NCBI GenBank assembly: GCA_964555935.1
Contig: CAZKUN010000225.1
Coordinates: 1-14,995 of the forward strand
Length of the DNA: 14,995 bases
Direction: 5' to 3'
Origin: CAZKUN01 sp964555935
Lineage (GTDB): Bacteria > Armatimonadota > Zipacnadia > Zipacnadales > VGFC01
Below are positions 1-7,177 of this stretch, in pieces. The notes beneath the pieces were generated by a model. That model searched no databases. It was not told where the DNA came from and saw nothing but the letters and a program-made list of their open reading frames with translations. Position numbers and translations under genes: made by a program. Each line of letters begins with the position of its first letter. Position 1 is the first letter of the stretch.

Positions 1-1722
<1,722 letters not shown>

Positions 1723-1756
1723 TGACGGCGGAGGAGGAGGAGGGTTCGGAGTTCTA

Positions 1757-1804
1757 GTGTCAGACACCCGTTTTGCTGACGACAGCAATACAAGTGTCTG
1801 ACAC
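1757..1804 (-). repeat. Long hairpin repeat, copy 1
   Basis: A 48-base imperfect palindrome: two 22-base arms with GTGTCAGACAC outside and TTGCTG inside, around the loop ACGA. Three of 22 pairs are imperfect. Two are C.A on the plus strand, which become G.U wobble pairs on the minus strand; the third is T.T (A.A on minus). The stronger fold is therefore the minus-strand one. It lies downstream of cysS, whose transcript runs in that direction. Confidence 0.9.
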
Positions 1805-1862
1805 GGGCGGGCGGAGAGGGTGCAAGGAGAGCGACGGCGACGGAGGAGGCTTGAGAGTTCTA

Positions 1863-1873
1863 GTGTCAGACAC
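1863..1873. repeat. Collapsed copy of the long hairpin
   Basis: A single GTGTCAGACAC lies here, followed by the same right-hand flank (GGGTGAGCGGAGAGGG) that follows the full copies. The 37 bases normally lying between the two end palindromes are missing. This fits deletion by recombination or replication slippage between the two near-identical 11-base ends. Confidence 0.75.
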
Positions 1874-1943
1874 GGGTGAGCGGAGAGGGTGCAAGGAGAG
1901 GGACGGCGACGGAGGAGGGTTCGGAGCCTCTGTACGGTGCAGC

Positions 1944-1991
1944 GTGTCAGACACCCGTTCTGCTAACGACAGCAATACAAGTGTCTGACAC
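1944..1991 (-). repeat. Long hairpin repeat, copy 2 (variant)
   Basis: Same 48-base design as the copy at 1757-1804. The left arm differs at two arm positions, 17 (T to C) and 22 (G to A). On the plus strand both changes give C.A or A.C mismatches. On the minus strand both keep pairing as G.U wobbles. The right arm is unchanged. Confidence 0.9.
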
Positions 1992-2033
1992 GGGCGGGCG
2001 GAGAGGGTGCAAGGGGAGGGGCGGCGACGGCAT

Positions 2034-2061
2034 CGACGATCCGGACGATCGTCGTACGAGG
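2034..2061 (+). repeat. Short hairpin repeat (CGACGATC type)
   Basis: Arms CGACGATC (2034-2041) and GATCGTCG (2047-2054) enclose the loop CGGAC. The tail TACGAGG resembles the CTACGACGG tail of the other short hairpins. Nearly the same stem recurs at 11699-11719. It lies just past the cysS stop. Confidence 0.7.
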
Positions 2062-2104
2062 TGACGGACGGGGGCGATGGCGGAGCAGGCGGCCCAGGCG
2101 TGTT

Positions 2105-3508
2105 CTAGTGGGCGCGGCGCCAGCGGGTGCCCTGGGCGGAATCCTCAAGGATGATGCCGGCGGCGGCGAGTTCATCGCGGATTTCATCCGCGCGGGCGTA
2201 GTCTTTGTCCGTCCGAGCCTGGATGCGCTCCTGGATCAGCGCATCGACGTCGGCGTCGAGCAGGGCTTTCTCGTGGGCGATGATGCCGACGATCGTGTCG
2301 GCCTTGGCGAGGAACGCCTGGACGGCGTCCTTGTCGGCCTGACTGACGATGCCGCCTTCCATCGCGATGTTGACCTCGCGCATCAGCTCGAAGACCTTGC
2401 CCATCGCGCCGGGAACGTTGAGATCGTCATCCATGCAGGCTTCGAGTTCGCCGAGGATTCTCTGGGTCTGTGCGGAGAGGTCGGTCGCCTCGGCGGCGTC
2501 GGGAGTCAGATCGTCGACGCGGTCGACGAAATCCCAGAGACGGCGGACGGCCTGCGTGCTCTGCTCGAGACCGTCGAGAGTGAAGTTGTGCTGGCTGCGG
2601 TAATGGGCCGAGAGGTACTGATGGCGGATCGCGGCCGGCTCAACGCCGCGCTCGATGAGATCGCGGAGCGTGTAGTAGTTGCCCATCGACTTTGACATCT
2701 TCTGGCCATCGACCAGGAGATGCTCGGCATGGAGCCAGAAGCGCGAGAACTCCTCGCCCGTCGCGCCCTCGGACTGAGCGATCTCGTTCTCGTGGTGAGG
2801 GAAGAGATTGTCGACGCCGCCAGTGTGGATGTCGAGCGTGACGCCGAGGTGTTTCATCGCCATCGCCGAGCACTCGATCGACCAGCCCGGCCGACCGAAT
2901 CCCCACGGGCTATCCCACCCGGGCTCGCCTTCTTTGGCGGCTTTCCAGAGGGCGAAGTCCTGAGCGTCTTCCTTGTCGTACTCGTCAGAATCGAGGCGGC
3001 TGTACTCGCGGCTCCGGGCCTGGGTGTCGTTGGCCTTGACGCCCGAGAGCTTGCCGTAGCGCGGGAGCGATGCGATGCGGAAGTAGACATTGCCGTCGAT
3101 CTCATAGCCATGCTCGTTGGCGATGAGTTGCTGGGTAAGTTCGATCATCTCCGGGACGTGCTCGGTCGCGCGCGGATAGACGGCCGCCGGCTCGACTCGG
3201 AGGGTACCGAGGTCCTCGTGGAAGACCTGCTCGTACTGGCGGGTGAAGTCGGTGAGCGTCATGCCCTGGGCGGCGGAATCGCGGATCGTCTTGTCGTCGA
3301 CGTCCGTGATGTTCATGACCTGCTTCACGTTCCAGCCCTTGTAGCGGAGCTGGCGACAGAGGATGTCCTCAAACACGAAGGTGCGGTAGTTGCCGATGTG
3401 AGGCGGACCGTAGACCGTGGGTCCGCACGTGTATACGAGCACGTTCTCGCCATCGGCGGGCCCGAACTCCTGCTTGCTGCGCGTCATCGTGTTGTAGAGC
3501 GTCATCAT
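2105..3508 (-). CDS. cysS: Cysteinyl-tRNA synthetase
   Basis: Class I aminoacyl-tRNA synthetase that charges tRNA-Cys with cysteine using ATP in the cytoplasm. The 467-residue product is full length for the family. The class I signatures are present as HIGN (37-40) and KMSKS (270-274). The zinc ligands known from the E. coli enzyme are all present: Cys28 in YTCGPTVY, Cys213 in WSIECSAM, and His238 and Glu242 in FPHHENEIAQSE. The C-terminal part has the usual helical anticodon-binding region. The start is one of two adjacent ATGs; the first sits 11 bases after a GGGAGG Shine-Dalgarno sequence, so it is preferred. The gene is the last of the minus-strand series, and two short hairpins lie in its leader. 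A long hairpin array lies downstream of its stop. Confidence 0.97.
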   Translation of the reverse strand: MMTLYNTMTRSKQEFGPADGENVLVYTCGPTVYGPPHIGNYRTFVFEDILCRQLRYKGWNVKQVMNITDVDDKTIRDSAAQGMTLTDFTRQYEQVFHEDLGTLRVEPAAVYPRATEHVPEMIELTQQLIANEHGYEIDGNVYFRIASLPRYGKLSGVKANDTQARSREYSRLDSDEYDKEDAQDFALWKAAKEGEPGWDSPWGFGRPGWSIECSAMAMKHLGVTLDIHTGGVDNLFPHHENEIAQSEGATGEEFSRFWLHAEHLLVDGQKMSKSMGNYYTLRDLIERGVEPAAIRHQYLSAHYRSQHNFTLDGLEQSTQAVRRLWDFVDRVDDLTPDAAEATDLSAQTQRILGELEACMDDDLNVPGAMGKVFELMREVNIAMEGGIVSQADKDAVQAFLAKADTIVGIIAHEKALLDADVDALIQERIQARTDKDYARADEIRDELAAAGIILEDSAQGTRWRRAH

Positions 3509-3554
3509 GATCGGTGAAGCCTCCCTGCTAACCGGTAGATCAGCACGACACAGC

Positions 3555-3583
3555 GACAGGCGAGGACGCCTGTCCTACGACGG
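3555..3583 (+). repeat. Short hairpin with CTACGACGG tail
   Basis: Arms GACAGGCG (3555-3562) and CGCCTGTC (3567-3574), loop AGGA, followed at once by the tail CTACGACGG (3575-3583). It lies in the leader of cysS, in opposite orientation to that gene. Confidence 0.85.
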
Positions 3584-3605
3584 CCGACGGGTTGCGAGCT
3601 TCTGC

Positions 3606-3634
3606 GTCGGATCTGGAGATCCGACCTACGACGG
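3606..3634 (+). repeat. Short hairpin with CTACGACGG tail
   Basis: Arms GTCGGATC (3606-3613) and GATCCGAC (3618-3625), loop TGGA, tail CTACGACGG (3626-3634). The stem sequence differs completely from the neighbouring hairpin at 3555, while the GGA loop and the tail are kept. Confidence 0.85.
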
Positions 3635-3651
3635 CAAGCGATGCGGCCTAT

Positions 3652-3680
3652 ACAATAGCACCAGCGGAGGCTGCGAGCAA
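3652..3680 (-). promoter_or_regulatory. Possible cysS promoter
   Basis: Reading the minus strand, TTGCTC (3680-3675) is followed after 17 bases by TATTGT (3657-3652), with a TGC just before the -10 hexamer that could act as an extended -10. The match is moderate. It would give a cysS leader of about 140 bases containing two short hairpins. Confidence 0.35.
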
Positions 3681-3692
3681 CCTCCGCTGGTG
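3659..3692 (-). terminator. Strong hairpin downstream of the exported protein gene
   Basis: A 12-base-pair perfect stem (3659-3670 with 3681-3692, arms containing CCAGCGGAGG and CCTCCGCTGG) with a 10-base loop. It lies 35 bases after the stop of the small exported protein gene. There is no T-run after it on the minus strand (the next bases read CTATTGTAT), so it could be a weak terminator or a processing hairpin instead. Confidence 0.45.
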
Positions 3693-3726
3693 GTACCTTG
3701 AGATTCGGTTGGAGAGAAGGGCTGCG

Positions 3727-4263
3727 TTAGCCCTTCGCGGTGATCGTGGTTGAGATCTTCGTGATGAAGGTCTTGGCCGCGGTCACTTCGGCCGCCGAGG
3801 TACCATTGATCTGGATCGTACAGTAGTAGTACTTGTTCCAGAAATGGGCCTGGGTGCCTTGGCCTGGCGTGGCAAGAGAGCCGGCGCCCTTGGCGAGCGT
3901 GACCGTCTGGTAGCCCTCCTGCTCCTTGATCGCCGCGTCCTTCTTGACGTAAAGCGCCTTGGCCTTCTTCCAATCACCGCCCGTGCGGTGGACGATCAGC
4001 GTCAGGACCTTCGTGTTCTTGTAGTAGCGCTGGAAGGCCGTCGTGACGCCGGCGGTCTTCCACGGGCCGTCGCCACCGTTGTAGATCTTCCATAGCTCGT
4101 CCTGGTTGGCGGCGAGCTTGTCGGCGTTGAGCGCTTCCCAGCCGGGCACCGCGTTGGATGCCGGCGCGAGGCTGTTGAGGCTCACGGCCGCGTAGACGAC
4201 TGCCGCCGATAGGATCAGCAATCCGACCAGCCCTAGCTTTAGCCCGATAGTGCGGTTAGCCAT
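3727..4263 (-). CDS. Small exported protein of unknown function
   Basis: A 178-residue protein with an N-terminal hydrophobic segment (residues 7-26, GLKLGLVGLLILSAAVVYAA) after a short basic start, so it is either secreted or anchored in the inner membrane. The mature part is soluble. The segment DELWKIYNGGDGPWK (about 55-69), followed by a RYYKN stretch and beta-rich sequence ending HFWNKYYYCTIQIN, recalls the DUF6599-type exported proteins, but I cannot confirm this. A run of G residues (GAGGGGGG) 9 bases before the ATG serves as ribosome binding site. It lies between tatA and cysS on the same strand; the gaps on either side are over 200 bases and hold hairpins, so it may be transcribed alone. 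Its signal has no twin arginine, so it is probably Sec-exported despite the tatA neighbour. Confidence 0.8.
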   Translation of the reverse strand: MANRTIGLKLGLVGLLILSAAVVYAAVSLNSLAPASNAVPGWEALNADKLAANQDELWKIYNGGDGPWKTAGVTTAFQRYYKNTKVLTLIVHRTGGDWKKAKALYVKKDAAIKEQEGYQTVTLAKGAGSLATPGQGTQAHFWNKYYYCTIQINGTSAAEVTAAKTFITKISTTITAKG

Positions 4264-4405
4264 TGCTATGAGCCCCCCTCTTGTCCGGGGCAGCCCGCGA
4301 AGAGCGGGCGAGTTTTGCGATCTGATATCCTAATACTACCCGTCGTAGTGATTTGGTTCCGTGACACCTCTCACCAAGGAGGAGGGCAACGGAGGACGGC
4401 GTCGT

Positions 4406-4446
4406 GGAAACTCGCGGAGTTTCCCTGGAGATCCGACCTACGACGG
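4406..4446 (+). repeat. Degenerate short hairpin with CTACGACGG tail
   Basis: A stem GGAAACTC (4406-4413) with GAGTTTCC (4417-4424) and loop GCG comes first. It is followed by GGAGATCCGAC and the exact tail CTACGACGG (4438-4446). The second part equals the right half of the hairpin at 3606-3634, with its left arm missing. It looks like one repeat inserted into, or recombined with, another. Confidence 0.7.
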
Positions 4447-4458
4447 CGGGACGGCATT

Positions 4459-4486
4459 GACAGGCGAGACGCCTGTCCTACGACGG
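4459..4486 (+). repeat. Short hairpin with CTACGACGG tail
   Basis: Arms GACAGGCG (4459-4466) and CGCCTGTC (4470-4477), loop AGA, tail CTACGACGG (4478-4486). The stem is identical to the copy at 3555; only the loop differs. Confidence 0.85.
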
Positions 4487-4497
4487 CGTGCGGCAGT

Positions 4498-4527
4498 CGA
4501 CGGGCTGGAAGCCCGTCGCTACGCGGG
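4498..4527 (+). repeat. Short hairpin, variant tail
   Basis: Arms CGACGGGC (4498-4505) and GCCCGTCG (4511-4518), loop TGGAA, followed by CTACGCGGG in place of CTACGACGG. It lies just downstream of the tatA stop and could also end that transcript, though no T-run follows on the minus strand. Confidence 0.75.
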
Positions 4528-4537
4528 CATGACAGCG

Positions 4538-4822
4538 TCACTCCGCGTCGGAGGAATCGGCGGGCGATTCCTCGGGAGTGGGCGCTTCAACCGCGGTGCT
4601 CGCCCCGACAGACGCGCTGCCACTAGTGTTGGTGGCAGTGGTCGATACGGTGGTCGTCGCCGAGTCGATCTCATCCATGGCCTTCTGCGATGCTTCCTTG
4701 AACTCGCGAAGCCCCTGTCCAAAACCACGCATGATGTCCGGAATCCGCTTTGCCCCGAAAAGAACCAGGACCAGTACCAGAACAACAATGATCTCTTGGC
4801 CGCCGAATGATCCGCCAAACAT
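4538..4822 (-). CDS. tatA: Twin-arginine translocase subunit TatA/E
   Basis: A 94-residue protein with the standard TatA plan. There is a short N-terminus MFGGSFGGQE, one membrane helix (about 9-22, IIVVLVLVLVLFGA), the FG-x-KRIPDI hinge (22-30) and the amphipathic helix GFGQGLREFKEAS (33-45). An acidic, Ser/Thr/Ala-rich tail completes it. TatA oligomers form the passage for folded proteins with twin-arginine signals across the inner membrane. An AAAGGGG Shine-Dalgarno sequence precedes the ATG. The gene lies 70 bases after a DUF362 gene, and both DUF362 proteins upstream carry twin-arginine signals. No tatC is visible in the window. TatA and TatE/TatB variants cannot be fully told apart, but the short tail and FG motif favour TatA. 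Confidence 0.93.
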   Translation of the reverse strand: MFGGSFGGQEIIVVLVLVLVLFGAKRIPDIMRGFGQGLREFKEASQKAMDEIDSATTTVSTTATNTSGSASVGASTAVEAPTPEESPADSSDAE

Positions 4823-4881
4823 GATGTACCCCTTTCGCGTTTCCGCGACCGCGCCGTCATGCGGCTCCGAGTCGGCGGCCC

Positions 4882-4899
4882 GGCGTAACGCATTACGCC
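4882..4899 (-). other. Small hairpin across the DUF362 stop codon
   Basis: GGCGTAA (4882-4888) pairs with TTACGCC (4893-4899) around the loop CGCA. The TAA stop of the DUF362 gene (4895-4893 read on the minus strand) is inside the stem. There is no T-run, so a terminator role is doubtful. Confidence 0.35.
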
Positions 4900-5933
4900 A
4901 GGTCCTTATCTAGAACGTCCATGGCACCTAAGTCGTTCGACCCGATCCCCATCGCAGCCGCGGTGGCGACATGCTTGGGCTCGAGCGCGCCAAGGCCCAG
5001 CTCGCTGCGCTTGTCCGATAGGACCTTCGCCCCGTAGGCGTCATGCGCCACAGGGTCGGTCGCTACCATGATCCCATTTGGCGACCACAACCATCGCGGG
5101 TCGCTCGCGTAAGGGCCGCCTTGCGCGCAGCCCCTCGTGCAATCGCCGACGATCAGACGGGTCTTGTCCCTGATCGCCGGAATCGAGTTGAGATCCGCGA
5201 TGTAAGGATCGCCGCCATTCCCATGGTGGTCGCGGGGATTGTCGTGCGATCCGTAGTGATTCTTCATGGCGAGCGTCACGCCCGAGATGCTGTGGTCTTT
5301 CAGCACGGGCAGGTTTACAATAGCCGAGCAGCGTTGCGTCACGATCTTCGCCAGCCGCCCGCTGAACTGGCCCTGCGTGGTCGGCGCGTCGTCCCACTCG
5401 TTCCCGACCGCCTCGATCCGCAAGGAGCCCGCCGCGTCCTGGAGTTCGTATCCGGTCGCCGCGAGTTCGCCCACCTTGCGATCCCAGATGATGATCTGGT
5501 CGGGGGCCACGCCGATGTCCATCAGACGCTGCGCCACGGCGTAGGCGACCACGGGATGCGAGTAGACCGTCGGGGCGATGGAATTGACCTTGATCGCCAC
5601 CGCATCGTCGGACGAGAAGAGACTGTTCCAGGCGTTGTCGGCCGAATCCTCGCCCGTGACGTGCTGGATGCCGGCATCGATGAGTTCGAGGACGATTTCG
5701 GAATCGAGTTCGCCTGGCGACGGCTGCACGGCCGAATTGCGCAGGTAGGCGACGCTGGCGGGTTCGGCGACGGGCGCGGAGGCCGTGGACTGGGTCGGCT
5801 CGCTGATGGTCTGCGGCTGGACGACGGTTTCCGGTTCGCGCTTGCAGCCCGCGACGGCCCCCAAGCCTGCGAGACCCGCGATGCCGGCGCGTCTGAGAAA
5901 GTCTCGGCGGTTGTTGGGTGCGTGGTCGGGCAT
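4893..5933 (-). CDS. DUF362 protein, Tat-exported predicted lipoprotein
   Basis: A 346-residue protein beginning with a twin-arginine signal, RRDFLRRAG (9-17), then a hydrophobic stretch and the lipobox AVAGC (Cys30). It is therefore probably a Tat-exported lipoprotein, with a Pro/Ser/Thr linker at 34-60. The rest is a DUF362 domain: AVAIKVN (111-117), IIIWDR (147-152), CSAIVNLPVLKDH (202-214), GVTLAMKNHYG (218-228) and ATDPVAHDAYGA (291-302). DUF362 has no settled function; some relatives are annotated as iron-sulfur proteins. Cys202 and Cys269 are shared with the paralogue next door. The ATG follows CCGAGGA at a good distance. It lies between its paralogue and tatA on the same strand. Confidence 0.9.
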   Translation of the reverse strand: MPDHAPNNRRDFLRRAGIAGLAGLGAVAGCKREPETVVQPQTISEPTQSTASAPVAEPASVAYLRNSAVQPSPGELDSEIVLELIDAGIQHVTGEDSADNAWNSLFSSDDAVAIKVNSIAPTVYSHPVVAYAVAQRLMDIGVAPDQIIIWDRKVGELAATGYELQDAAGSLRIEAVGNEWDDAPTTQGQFSGRLAKIVTQRCSAIVNLPVLKDHSISGVTLAMKNHYGSHDNPRDHHGNGGDPYIADLNSIPAIRDKTRLIVGDCTRGCAQGGPYASDPRWLWSPNGIMVATDPVAHDAYGAKVLSDKRSELGLGALEPKHVATAAAMGIGSNDLGAMDVLDKDLA

Positions 5934-5955
5934 GGTTTGGTCCTCGGATGGCGAT

Positions 5956-5984
5956 GGGCTCGATGAATCGAGCCCCTACGACGG
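5956..5984 (+). repeat. Short hairpin with CTACGACGG tail
   Basis: Arms GGGCTCGA (5956-5963) and TCGAGCCC (5968-5975), loop TGAA, tail CTACGACGG (5976-5984). It lies in the gap between the two DUF362 genes. Confidence 0.85.
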
Positions 5985-5996
5985 CGACGACGGCAT

Positions 5997-6026
5997 CGTC
6001 GATCGGGACGATCGACGTACGGACGG
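5997..6026 (+). repeat. Short hairpin, variant tail
   Basis: Arms CGTCGATCG (5997-6005) and CGATCGACG (6009-6017), loop GGA, followed by TACGGACGG, a near match to the usual tail. It follows the hairpin at 5956 with only 12 bases between, so the gap between the two DUF362 genes holds a hairpin cluster. Confidence 0.75.
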
Positions 6027-6056
6027 CGGCGGCACAGCAGTCTCGTGGCCAACGTC

Positions 6057-6080
6057 CGCAGGCAGGAATGCCTGCGCCAC
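6057..6080 (+). repeat. Short hairpin, CCAC-tail type
   Basis: Arms CGCAGGCA (6057-6064) and TGCCTGCG (6069-6076), loop GGAA, followed by CCAC in place of the CTACGACGG tail. It shares the GGAA loop with the other short hairpins. It lies just downstream of the stop of the first DUF362 gene. Confidence 0.7.
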
Positions 6081-6095
6081 GATGGGGATGAGATC

Positions 6096-7064
6096 CTATA
6101 GGATGCGCTCGATCACGTCAATACTCGCGAGATCGTTTGTGCCGACGCCCCGCTCGGCGGCGGACGCGAGTTGCTTGGCCGGACGGCCCGCTGCCTCCAG
6201 CGTCGGGAAGTTCTGCTCAACGCGCTTCTCATCGATCATCTGGGCGCCGATGGTGTCCAGCGCGACGGGATCGATGGCCCCCAGGATCGTGTTCGGACGC
6301 CAGATATAGCGCGGATCGGCGTATGGGCCGCCCTCAAAGCAGGCTGAGGTGGCGTCGCAGATGATAAGACGCTCTCTGTCGCGGATGCCCGACAGCGTGT
6401 TGACGTCGGCGATGTAGGGATCGCATAGATTCTTGTGGCATTCGGAGGGGTTGCTTATGGTGCCAAAGTGGTTCTTCATCGCGATCGTCACGCCCGGGGG
6501 CGCGTCTTTCAGGATCGGGACGTTGATGATGGCCGAGCAGAACCCCAGGATCACAGGCAAGTGCCCGCTGTAAGCGCCGGCTTTGACGATCTTCTTGTCC
6601 CAATGCCCCTCGACGCCCCCGCACTTGAGTCCAATGCCGGAGTTCGTGACGTATCCACATGCCTCAAGGGCGCCGTCCGTGCGATCGTAGACGACGATGT
6701 TGTCCTTGCTGATGCCCAAGCCCGCTAGCCGGTCGACGATGCAATCGACAATGACCTTGTTGGTGGATAGCGCTGGGCCGGCCGACGCGTTGACTTTGAT
6801 CGCGACGACATCATCGCTGGCGAAGAGGCTGTCCCATGATTTCTGGGGCTCCTCGCCCGTGACGGCAGTGACGGCCGCGTCGATCATCTCTTGGACCTTC
6901 GCCTTGACCAACCTGCCCGCGGCGGGTTGGACGATGTCGCTCGTGATGGATGCAACTCTCGACTTCGCCATGTCCTGGGCGAGCAGGCTCTCGCTCGCCA
7001 GAAGTCCAGTGCCAATGGCCGCCGTGGCGGCGCTGGTGGTGGTGAGGAACCGTCGTCGGTTCAC
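6096..7064 (-). CDS. DUF362 protein, Tat-exported, paralogue of its neighbour
   Basis: A 322-residue protein starting at a GTG (7064-7062), supported by CAGGAGAG upstream. The N-terminus NRRRFLTTT carries a twin-arginine signal, and cleavage after LLA (27-29) would release a soluble periplasmic protein; unlike the neighbour there is no lipobox Cys. DUF362 motifs follow in the same order: VVAIKVNASAG (86-96), IVVYDR (123-128), CSAIINVPILKD (176-187), GVTIAMKNHFG (191-201), DPYIADVNTL (215-224) and AIDPVALDTIGA (263-274). The two proteins are alike along their whole length, including Cys176/Cys202 and Cys242/Cys269, so they arose by duplication. It is 162 bases upstream of the second copy and 105 bases after the sugar kinase. 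Function is unknown. Confidence 0.9.
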   Translation of the reverse strand: MNRRRFLTTTSAATAAIGTGLLASESLLAQDMAKSRVASITSDIVQPAAGRLVKAKVQEMIDAAVTAVTGEEPQKSWDSLFASDDVVAIKVNASAGPALSTNKVIVDCIVDRLAGLGISKDNIVVYDRTDGALEACGYVTNSGIGLKCGGVEGHWDKKIVKAGAYSGHLPVILGFCSAIINVPILKDAPPGVTIAMKNHFGTISNPSECHKNLCDPYIADVNTLSGIRDRERLIICDATSACFEGGPYADPRYIWRPNTILGAIDPVALDTIGAQMIDEKRVEQNFPTLEAAGRPAKQLASAAERGVGTNDLASIDVIERIL

Positions 7065-7114
7065 GGGACTCTCCTGGCAATGCAGGGATTGGGTGGACGG
7101 CGGACGGCGACGGC

Positions 7115-7142
7115 GTCGGTTAGGAAACCCGACCTACGACGG
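7115..7142 (+). repeat. Short hairpin with CTACGACGG tail, imperfect stem
   Basis: GTCGGTT (7115-7121) faces AACCCGAC (7126-7133) with one unpaired base, and the exact tail CTACGACGG follows (7134-7142). It lies between the sugar kinase and the first DUF362 gene. Confidence 0.75.
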
Positions 7143-7153
7143 TAACGGCGGTC

Positions 7154-7177
7154 GGGGTTGAAACCCCTCCTACAAGG
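7154..7177 (+). repeat. Short hairpin, variant tail
   Basis: GGGGTT (7154-7159) pairs with AACCCC (7162-7167) around GA, followed by TCCTACAAGG, a near match to the usual tail. The tail overlaps the stop codon and last codons of the sugar kinase, so the repeat abuts or entered the 3' end of the gene. Confidence 0.65.

Larger units (their letters stand above)
1804..2030. repeat. Three purine-rich direct repeats beside the hairpins
   Basis: The 17-base core GCGGAGAGGGTGCAAGG occurs at 1811-1827, 1880-1896 and 1998-2014. Each copy directly follows the right end of a GTGTC(A/T)GACAC palindrome and continues into a GACGGCGACGGAGGAGG-like stretch. Hairpin plus flank therefore form a composite unit repeated in tandem. 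A degenerate purine-rich version follows the fourth hairpin near 10412. Confidence 0.8.
1723..2104. other. Convergent intergenic region filled with repeats
   Basis: This 382-base gap lies between the plus-strand lyase stop and the minus-strand cysS stop. It contains two full and one collapsed copy of a 48-base hairpin, three copies of a purine-rich direct repeat next to them, and one short hairpin at 2034-2061. Short open frames here merely translate the repeats. I see no convincing gene. Confidence 0.85.

Noticed and set aside
1757..1991. Possible CRISPR array from the regular palindromes
   Set aside because: Spacing is irregular, the sequences between the palindromes are themselves repeated rather than unique spacers, and no cas gene is in the window.
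1760..2187. Short open frames across the hairpin array on both strands
   Set aside because: They only translate the repeat units (repeated SDTG/CKE-type peptides), have no ribosome binding sites and overlap each other in opposite frames.
2720..3517. 265-codon open frame on the plus strand antisense to cysS
   Set aside because: It is the shadow of a high-GC gene; cysS on the other strand has every catalytic motif, and the antisense product has low-complexity Arg/Val/Asp-rich sequence.
3509..3650. T-box-like leader for cysS
   Set aside because: The hairpins belong to the short repeat family found in other gaps; no T-box bulge consensus or terminator/antiterminator pair was seen.
4293..4317. 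GCCCGC/GCGGGC hairpin followed by GAGTTTT, like a plus-strand terminator
   Set aside because: No plus-strand gene lies upstream for it to end; on the minus strand it is in the leader of the exported protein gene and lacks a T-run.
4340..4348. CCGTCGTAG, the reverse complement of the CTACGACGG tail
   Set aside because: No stem-loop accompanies it in the right orientation, so I did not count it as a member of the hairpin family.
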